Shown here piece after piece: positions 55,558-64,000 of a stretch of DNA of 64,000 nucleotides. Source of the stretch: Eopsaltria australis (lineage: Eukaryota > Chordata > Aves > Passeriformes > Petroicidae); assembly GCA_034509425.1 (NCBI GenBank), contig JAVTVJ010000342.1:1674001-1738000 (forward strand), in the 5' to 3' direction. Numbering within the stretch: position 1 is the stretch's first letter; each line of letters starts with the position of its first letter. The notes below the pieces were generated by a model. It did not search any database. It saw nothing but the letters and a program-made list of their open reading frames with translations, and had not been told where the DNA came from. The position numbers were made by a program, and so were the translations under genes.

Positions 55558-58500
55558 CTGGGAAAGAAAGTCATAGTTAAAGTTAACTGGGACCTCTCTC
55601 TGCATCTGAGGGAAAACAGGCTGAGCACTAACACCAAAGAAATACTTAGTAAAGAAGACAAGATAAACGAAGGCACAAAGAACAACATGCTTGGAAAACG
55701 GCAGGTAAGCCACTCGTCCTCCTGACTCCAAACAGTTAACTTTGTGTTTGTCTCAGCCCTGGGAATGAACAGTTTTCATGCCTTTCATTTCATGCTGTTG
55801 TGATTTCTACTTAGAAAAATATAAAAAATTATCTCCACTTAAGATTGTTAAAACAGTTTTGTTGCTTGTGCTAATCCTTACTGACAACACCAAGGAAACG
55901 TGTTTTTCCTTCTCCTATATAAATACAACTGCCCCATAAAGAACAACCATGTTCCATTCAAAATGAATTTTCTTCTAGAAGCACCCAAAGATTAATCTAT
56001 CAAAGTGTTCTAGCTTTGTTTATATTCACAGACAATCACATATGCTAATACATGAATATCAACATAAGTGATTAAGCAATGGAGGTTATGGTGGAGAGGC
56101 ACGAGGGGAAGCAACCCCATGGAAATAGGCTGAAGGTCCTCTCCCAAGCCTAACTCCACACCTGAGTCCTGAGGAACAAAAGCACTTTTCTGTGAGCCAA
56201 CAGCCAGTGAACTGGCCATTCCTTTAAACCATACAGCTGCTTTCTGAAGTGGGAGGCAATGCATAGAAAATCCTTTGGCCATTCAACACATGTCCTAAAT
56301 GAGGCCTTGTTTTATGAAGTGACCAAAATCATCACTGAGCAGAACAAACAGGTAAAACATATGGAGGTGAGGAAAGCCAGAAACTTGCCAATTCCAGACT
56401 ATTTTTACTGCAACTGCTATCCTCTTTTAGTATGTGCATCTGCATTACCAATACAGATTGTTCATTACAATAAACAAGCTGATGCAGACCCATCATGACA
56501 CAAAGCAGTTCTGAATCTGCAAGACTACATCAGATGCATTTGTGATGCCAGAGAAGGGGAGAAAAGGGGACTGTACAGCACAGAGCTTACTGACACCAAA
56601 GCCAAGAAACAGGAAACAATTTGGTCTGCAAGCTGGTTTGCCTTTAAATCTGTCCCAGTGAAATCTCAGGTAGGCTTTTCAAATGCCTACATAAAATATA
56701 AAAAAATGCACTTAGAACTAGGTGTGCAATTGGGTAGAAGGGGAAAAATTCAACGTAGTTCAAACATGGAACAATACACAACTGTTTCCTACAAACTTGT
56801 TTCTGGTAGTTCTTACTAATTAGGAAGGCTCCCCACAAAGGCAGTGCAGCAAGACTGAGAAAACAGCACTAGAGGTTGCTGAAAGGAATTTGGCCTGAGC
56901 TTATATTAACTCTGTAGCTCTCTCTAAATTGCCAATTAGAGGAAAAACACTGTGACAAAGACATTTTTTAGCTCTTTAAAGTTATTTTAATTTGTCCATT
57001 CTGTGCTTTGTGAGAATCTTTTCTGCCCTGTGACTCTCTTCAATGTGCTGGCAAGAACACGACAGAGTCAGCCAGCCCAGGTTATGGTTACAGGACCACC
57101 TGACATCCAACTCATGATTCTAAGGCAGTTCAGCTCAATTCTTTCAGTTCTAAGCATCTGTTAACAGTGTTTTCCATAAAATTTTACAGCACTAGAAGGG
57201 TAACAGTGAGTTGTATTCATTCCTAGTTAAGACAACTTTACAAAAAAAACCCCACGCTTCAGCAATATAGGAAGGGGGAAAAATACAGGATTAATTTAAA
57301 TACAAAACAGAGTTAGTAAATACAGACTTACATTCCAAAGAGAGCTCCCCCAAGGTGTGCAGCATGGTCAAAAAGTCTCCAGCCTAAAGCAAGCCCTGCA
57401 GTGTCGAATGCAATTATGGCTTTTAAAGCCTAGAAAGGAGAGAACATGGAATGGGCAAGGTCAGTCACAGCATAAAATGGCCAATGATAACAGTTTTCTT
57501 TTCTAGCAGAGCACAAAAATTTGGTATCAAAAAAGCATCCTATAAATTTCGTATCAAAGCAATTACTGTAAAACAAAAATAGTTTTAAAACAAAAGACTC
57601 AGTTTCCAGCTGTATTGTGCTGTCAAAATAGAGATGTGAGCAGCTACAGAACAGTGCAGGGTGGGAATGTGTCCTTTTCAAACACTCAGTCTCTTCCAGT
57701 CTTCATTTCTAAAGCTACAAATACATTCCAAACTTGGGTCAGGAGGAAACAGAAATTACCTGAAAAAGTACATGCTGTAAAAGACACCACAAAAAACATA
57801 ACTGCAACGTTCTCATTCTCTAATTCTGATGTAACTTAGATTTATGTGCATCTGTGCTCCTGAACACAACCCTCTAGTGGATGGAAAATGTGGGGCAGCA
57901 TCCCAGTTCTCTTATCTGATATAAACATTTGTTGGAAGGCAGAAAATCAGGATGGCAGTGAACAACTCCAGAGCCAGAGCAGCATGAGCAGTGGTGTACC
58001 ACCTTCAGGAGACACAAGGCACCATAACTGTCACTATCCATGATTTTACTAAATGCCTCATTTCATAAAGACTGACAGATTTAATGCTAGGATGAAATGG
58101 TTCTTTAGGTAGGATTTCTTTCATTAAGCACAGGTGTTAGAATAGAAGCTCTAATGCTATATTGGCTTAATTTAAAAGCCCATTACAGTATAGGTAGGGT
58201 AGGTTAAAGCAGTCTGTAAACCTTAGATATACAATTATATAGTAGGGCTAAAATCATTCCAATGTTCATCCTGCAATAGCTGATATTGCCCTTGTTTTGC
58301 TGTTGCTTATGGCAATGCTCTCTGTGGCTCTGCTTATACTTCTACCCTGGCCACCTTTTTTAAGAAAGGTGCAGTTAAAGGGCAGCATGCAAAAAAATCC
58401 CCAAGAAAACCCAGGTCAACTCAAGCAGAAGTGCAGGAAAAACATGAAGGGTACATCTAAGAACATTTGTTCAAATCTGTAAACTTCACTTACAGAAAGT

Positions 58501-61500
58501 ACTAAATCTCAGGATCATGGAATGACTGGCTTAACTGCTTTAAGCAGTAAAACAACTTTAAGTAGTGGAACAAAGATGATTAACTTATTAAAGCAAGTTA
58601 AGATATACATGAGAAGCTTTTCTTAAATGTGGCAGTGGATGTGCCTAAAAGAACTTAATGAAACAAAGAAAAGGAATCCTAATACTACACATGTAAAAAA
58701 GTCTCAGTAGTCTACTTCTAATTCCAACAGTGTTCCTAACAGTATCAAAAGATGATATGCAAAAGAGGAGGCAGATATTCCTCCAGGGCTGGAATGTAAT
58801 CTCCTGTGAGAAGTGAAATTCTGTGTTTCTCATCTTGAGAAGTTTTTGTTTAAAGACCATCTACCAGTTTTACATCAGGCTGTTTCATGTGCTGCTATAA
58901 AAAATATCCATCAGAAAGAAGAGGATGTGTATGTAGGTTTCCTCAGACAGGTGAACCTGACTCCCTCCCAACTTCTTTCACCTCCTGGGATTACATCTGA
59001 AACAGACCCATGGAGGATGGAATTTAGGATGACTCTGAATTCACCACACTCTGCTGTAATGACTGTGCTAGGCTGTAACAATTCAGAATCGGTCCCTGGC
59101 ACTTCCATGACCCCTCTCCTCTTTCAAAATAAATTTAACAGCTTAGAAACACAAAAAGGACACATGTTCAGACTCTGAAGAAATGTTTTGAGAGTAGCAT
59201 TTCTTTGAAGTTCAAAGGCACTTACACTTCCTGCTGTAAATGTGAACATGGGAAGGAGTATGATGGCCAGTTTTGCTTCTGGCATCTTCGTGCACACGGC
59301 TGCAAGGACAGTCATTATAGCTCCTGACTGGAAACACAGGAAAATACATCAAAGCAAGCCAAGATGTTACGTAAAGGATAATACATTTTTCTGCATGTGA
59401 ATCTGTTTTCCTTTTGGCTTTTATTTTCAAATGCAGCCCTGTGGTAAACCTCAAAGTACAAAGCATCACAGAAAAGTTCAGAATAAAAATAAAACAAGAC
59501 ACCACTATTTAATTTCAATATCTGAAATTATAAATACTGGGGAAAAACATCCTTCAAATCCTCTTCTATAATTAAGAAATACCCACTCCCAAATTTAAGA
59601 TTATGATTTATGCAAATGTGCTTTTCCCCAAGTCAACCCTAGAAATCTAGCAGGTATTAATCAAGCACAGACACATCTGACAAAGGAAATCATTCTGAAG
59701 TTTGTACAAAACCCAGCAAAATAACAGATGGACAGGGACAAAACTCTTTTGCCAATGAAACAAGTAATTCCCTGAACTGTACTAAACTGACCATGGGCTT
59801 TTGCATCCCTGAAAGAATCTCAGTGGGAGGGCTCTGAATGCAGTAAACTAATGCAATGTGTGGTAATTTCAGTAAGTTCAGAGCAGTAAGACTAAGGGAA
59901 AGTAACTTGCACCAGATGTAGTTTATTCATAAGACCAAGGGACAATACACAGACAGCATTTCCAAAAGTTTTAACTTCAGCACAGCTAAATGTTTTTTTT
60001 CAATTCAACAGAATAATGAGAATCTAACTTTGGGCTTTTATCAAAATTATTTAGTATAGTAAGTTAAGCCTTTAAAACCTGGTAAATGTTTAGGTTAACC
60101 TCCAATTTAATGCAAGCTAAGTGTTTTTTCTGCTACTGAGAACACTTGGAAAGAATTGGCAGCCACAGGAGCTCCTCAGCCTGCCTCGGATCGTTCATCG
60201 GGTGAGACTTTTGGCAGGAGTGCTGCCCTTCCTGCACAGCATGCCCTACAACTTCCACTGGGATCACATGCTGAGTTTGATTGTCTGATTACATTATCTC
60301 CTTCCAAAGTATTCTATTTTTAATTAGAGAAGACTGCTACACAATCATGAAATACCATTTCTGCAGTAAGTTACATAACTGGTCTGCTCAGGGACAAGAG
60401 GTCCTGCTGTTCAGGGCTCTTTTACAACCCTCAGCATTAAGAAGTGTTAGTTCTGGGCAGCTGCTGCAGCAGAGTTAACATATCTGAAGAACAGACAAGT
60501 TGTTGTACAGGAGAACCAGTTCACACCTGGTTACTTGATTTTGGTAAAGCTTTCTAGCTTCCATTACCACTAATACACTCCTGGCTTTTAAAGAGGTTAA
60601 AGAATACAGCAGGCTTTCAAATTGGCTTCAAAGATCATTATCAGTGTCTCATATTCCAAGATACTTACAGCTCCAAGGGATGGTTCAAACCTTCCTGTGG
60701 CCATTTTAGCAACATAGCTAACAAAAGTGGAGATAACCCCTGAAAAAGAGAAATTACTGCTGGAAATGATGGCAGCAATGCAGACCAGATCAGAAAGTAC
60801 AAATCAACTGTCATCTTCTGTCACAAAAATCCCAAGAGACCGTACTAAGAGCTATTTTATTTTGGTCATAAAGCAGGAAATAAAACTAGATACAGTTTTA
60901 TCAAATTTAAAGCCCAATATCTTAAGCCCACCAAAAATCTGTATGACAGGAAAGCAGTACTGCCTTTAGCATAAAGCAATGCTGTGGGACTGCACAATGG
61001 CCATCTGACATCATACAATTAACCAGGCACACACTTTACTTGTATGGACACATATCTATATTTTTTAAGTGTTGTAAATATATATATTTAACATTACCAG
61101 CAGAAAGATATACTGCAATGAACTGCTCACACCCCAGAAGAGAGACAATGCTGCTGGAAAAACTCCATAAAACATACATATTTGCTGCCATGTGGAAGAG
61201 AGAGAAGTGACTGAACGTAGAGAGCAGCATGGGAGAACACAGGGCTCCTACAAAAGAGAAAAGCAATGCACATAAAGAAGTCAGTATTTTTATTTGCTTC
61301 AACTTAAACTAGGTATTTATCAAGACACACTATAGGCTAATTATGCTTAGATTCTCAAATATAAGTTATGTAATAAACCCAGAAATGGAACACATTTCAA
61401 ATTCCAAGCAATGCCTTTTGGAAAGGTAAAACATATACCCCAAAGATATGCAAGCTGTAATAATTGTCTTAGTTACCTAGTGGGGATTGTTTCATAGAAA

Positions 61501-62678
61501 ACATTTATCTTTTGACATATGTCCTATGCTTTGAAAAAGAAAAAAGGTATTTTATTTTTATATGTATATGGTGGAAGATTTTTAATATATGAGCAGCCAT
61601 GTAAAATGAATTTGCAACAAAGATGAACTCAGAGAAAAAAGTTTTCCCTTTTGAAAAAGCTACTCACTCTCCTCACTGAAATGGCAGCCTTGAAAATGCA
61701 AACAAGCCAATTAGCAGGTTTGAAGGTGAACATTATTTAAAACAGGAGTGTTTGGGGTGACATGCTCAGATCTGGGTAGCAGATATCTTTAGCTTTGGAC
61801 TGTGTGGGGGAACTGGCTGAGTTTCCACATTTTCAGCAGAAATTAAGAGGATAGTAGGAAGTACCTTCTGAACACATTTGTCTCCTTGTCCTCTTAATTA
61901 TTTTTTCTGCTGTAGAAATGAAACTCCATTTTTCTGCCATTAAACATTACTAAATTTTTTCCCTAGGTTAATATCTTCAACACATTTCACACACAGTGAA
62001 AGCCAAATTGGTGCTTGGCTTATTTGGGTTTTCTTAATGTGACTCAAAGGACTGTGGACACAACCTACAGACTAATGCTTGTGTACTGATGAAAGATGTG
62101 ACTGGTGATGATTCTATCTGCATCCCACAGAACATTAAATGGAGGAAATAGTCACATTTGGGTCCAGGTTATGAATGGCATTATGGAGTACAGTTAATTT
62201 TCCTCCTTTGCTGACTGGCTTGATTTGCACTCTGTTCAAGAAAGCAGTTTGGCTGATGTCACTGGGAGAGCACCTCTCACCTTTATTCAGGCAGGAGCTG
62301 CATCCCAATGCATGCAGGGAAAGGCCAGATAGCAGGCAACAGTTCTGATGTTACAATATTAAGAAAAGCAGCAGTTTTGTTTGTTTTAAAAAATTACTCC
62401 AAAGATTCTTCCCCTGAAACCATTTCCTGCCTAGAAGGAATGATGTGTTTGGGCACGGCTGAGATTGCCTGTGGGTGATGGAGCTCTGAGTAAGCCATGT
62501 GCCACCTGAACCTTCTGCAGCATCATCAGAGGTTCTATTACATCTCTGTGTAGGAAAGTCACCCAAATTATTGTTCACTTACTGGAGGATGGATTTGAGG
62601 TGAAATATGTAAACATAATCCGTCGCATGCCAGGCACCCTCCACAAACAGAATACAAAGACATTTGCAGCTATAATTC
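55440..62678 (-). CDS. PARL: PARL (presenilin-associated rhomboid-like protease), 3' part, 6 exons
   Basis: PARL is an intramembrane serine protease of the mitochondrial inner membrane. Known substrates include PINK1, PGAM5 and Smac/DIABLO. Six exons on the minus strand join in frame to give the last 211 residues (human total 379), ending at TGA 55442-55440. Seen: hydrophobic membrane segments starting [12 protein letters not shown]; the [16 protein letters not shown] block; the catalytic serine in PSLGASGAIMTV (codon 59327-59325); and the catalytic histidine in [12 protein letters not shown] (codon 57357-57355). The Ser-to-His spacing is 58 residues, the same as human S277-H335. The C-terminus [18 protein letters not shown] is conserved. 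The N-terminal mitochondrial targeting region, the cleavage sites and the first membrane helix are beyond 64000. No disruption is seen. Confidence 0.96.
57332..57429 (-). CDS. PARL: PARL coding exon (window exon 5 of 6), catalytic His
   Basis: [32 protein letters not shown] plus two bases. The second His of DHAAH is the catalytic histidine. 98 nt, phase 0 in, phase 2 out. Confidence 0.96.
59226..59327 (-). CDS. PARL: PARL coding exon (window exon 4 of 6), catalytic Ser
   Basis: 34 whole codons, [34 protein letters not shown]. The first codon, TCA, is the nucleophilic serine of the GASG motif. Acceptor TTTCCAG, donor GTAAGT. Confidence 0.96.
60669..60739 (-). CDS. PARL: PARL coding exon (window exon 3 of 6)
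   Basis: [20 protein letters not shown] then LGA, ending immediately before the catalytic Ser codon. Phase 1 in, phase 0 out, donor GTAAGT. Confidence 0.96.
61098..61247 (-). CDS. PARL: PARL coding exon (window exon 2 of 6)
   Basis: Completes Arg, then [38 protein letters not shown] to AVYLSAG. This is the conserved rhomboid region with the [11 protein letters not shown] motif, whose His/Asn residues lie near the active site. 150 nt. Confidence 0.96.
62583..62678 (-). CDS. PARL: PARL coding exon (window exon 1 of 6)
   Basis: Completes Gly, then [20 protein letters not shown] to FTSNPSS plus one base. Membrane helix followed by a polar loop. 96 nt, phase 1 in and out, acceptor TTAATAG, donor GTAAGT. 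Confidence 0.95.
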
Positions 62679-64000
62679 CTATTAAGAGGGGGGAAAAAAA
62701 GTATAAAAGCAAATTACAAATGTAATACACCATAATGCTTACTGTAAGCAAGTATTTAAAAAGGCAGCTTTTGTAGAACTGTACTTTTTCTTCACAATTC
62801 CATTAAAAACAATATCCACTTCTTACTTTGTATACAGTTTTAAAAAAGCAATGAAAAATACTGAAAGCTACATTTATATAGTGGAAGTCTTTCAGAAATA
62901 GGACATTTAATTGCAACTGTTCTAACATACAGTGTAATAAATCCAACAGTCCAGAAAGATCGGTGCTGAGAAGGTTCAAGGTATGGTTTCAAACTGTTAT
63001 TCCACTGCAGAATCAATGAAACAGGAGCCAGCTAAGAGATTCCATTTCCTCCCCCTCCTGCTTGCTCCCAAATTTTCCACCAATCTACTGCACACTTGCA
63101 TTTAACTACACAAGGGGAGAAGACTGGGGAACCATACAAACACACAGCACAAATCCTGTCCATTCTGGGGGGGAAGCTTTGGTTTTAAGGAAATTGTAAA
63201 GTTGAATTGGCATTGCGAGGGCATAGTGACCTTTGGGAGACAGCAAATGCACAACTTTTTGCTTCACAGATGTTATGGCAATCTTTCTTTTTAATTAAGA
63301 GTGTAAATTATTGGAAACATAACAAAAATCTATTATTTCTTGTTTTAAGTGCCTTCCCTATTTCTATCCAAGCATTTAGGTATTTAAAATGTTTTATCAT
63401 AGCTGGAAACATTAAAGGGGAAAATAATTGTGTCCCTTTACATAATGGTAAGTTCAGCACTTAAGCAACCTCTTCTTAAAATGGGAGTCAACTTTTTAAA
63501 GAGTCAGTAAATTGGTTGAACTTTTTTTTCCAAAATGTTTCTGTGGAAATAGTAAACGACAGAGAAACAGCATTTAAGTGACCTTATGCTACCAACCTGT
63601 TACTACAGGTTCAGTAAATACTTAATGTAGAATATGTAACAGCAGATAGGGCTCTGCTAGTGGACTTGAATCAAGTTCTCAATAATTTTGTTTCGTGTTT
63701 TGTTTAACATTTATCTCAGAGATTTCAAATGGCATTAGGCTAACCAATCAAAACTACATTATAACCAAAGGAAAGCTCAATGGCTAATTTTTTGCTACTT
63801 TTCACACTGCAAACATATAACTATTAGGGAATCTAATTTCCACATTTCAGTGGAAGATATTTCGATTTTTTCTAAAAGCATTTGCTGTTCTTCTTAATTC
63901 CTGAGAAAAATATTGCTGGGGGAGGATTCTACTTAATCCTCCACACTCTCTCACACAGATGCACAGGAACTTTTTCAAGGCATACAAAAAATAGTTTGTG
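62679..64000 (-). other. PARL: PARL intron (partial)
   Basis: Intron sequence upstream, on the minus strand, of the first PARL exon seen. I looked for an upstream PARL exon here and found none. Confidence 0.65.

Noticed and set aside
58508..58532. GATCATGGAATGACTGG resembling a CR1 tail
   Set aside because: Too short and not followed by the expected CR1 body. The adjacent ACTGCTT-T-AAGCAGT dyad is also too short to call.
1..64000. tRNA, rRNA, CRISPR array or bacterial-type operon
   Set aside because: None seen; the window is spliced vertebrate nuclear DNA.

Overview
This is a vertebrate nuclear window, almost certainly avian. Coding sequence is split by GT-AG introns, the dispersed repeats are CR1 retrotransposon fragments of bird type, and the gene order matches the conserved YEATS2-MAP6D1-PARL block (human 3q27.1). 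A songbird is plausible but not shown. Identifications rest on reading the translated exons and on family knowledge; no database search was run.

Region 1 (1-about 31605, + strand) holds the 3' two thirds of YEATS2. There are 21 coding exons between 328 and 28108, all with matching splice phases, giving the C-terminal 1012 residues. The YEATS reader domain lies upstream of the window. What is present is the long Ser/Thr/Gln/Gly-rich linker, a cluster of KxE (SUMO-type) motifs, a conserved block with a WCRCHGYTPPDP core, and a C-terminal histone-fold-like segment. A long 3' UTR carries a CR1 insertion and ends near AATAAA at 31583. Introns carry two LTR-like elements (about 8845-9155 and 21429-21802), two CR1 pieces and simple repeats.

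Region 2 (about 31606-34770) is intergenic between convergent genes. It holds a CR1 fragment, an avian-repeat-like segment, a 39-42 bp minisatellite array (about 32499-33170), a CpG-rich patch and a small 30-31 bp tandem repeat.

Region 3 (about 34770-50700, - strand) is MAP6D1, complete. Exon 1 (49769-50274) lies in a strong CpG island, exon 2 is 39296-39413 and exon 3 is 36786-36863, for a predicted 233 aa. Intron 1 is about 10.4 kb. It is a MAP6/STOP-family microtubule-stabilising, palmitoylated protein.

Region 4 (about 50700-64000) is intergenic sequence with one CR1 copy, then the 3' half of PARL on the - strand. Six coding exons (62678 down to 55440) give the C-terminal 211 residues, including the catalytic Ser (GASG) and His of this mitochondrial rhomboid protease. 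PARL's 5' exons are beyond position 64000.

The three genes do not form a functional pathway: YEATS2 is a nuclear ATAC-complex subunit, MAP6D1 a cytoskeletal/Golgi-associated protein, PARL an inner-membrane mitochondrial protease. I found no undescribed system. The most useful second looks are the SUMO-motif cluster, the internal repeat in YEATS2, the MAP6-like module in MAP6D1 exon 2, the minisatellite array and several perfect inverted repeats. Introns not itemised below showed nothing I could name.
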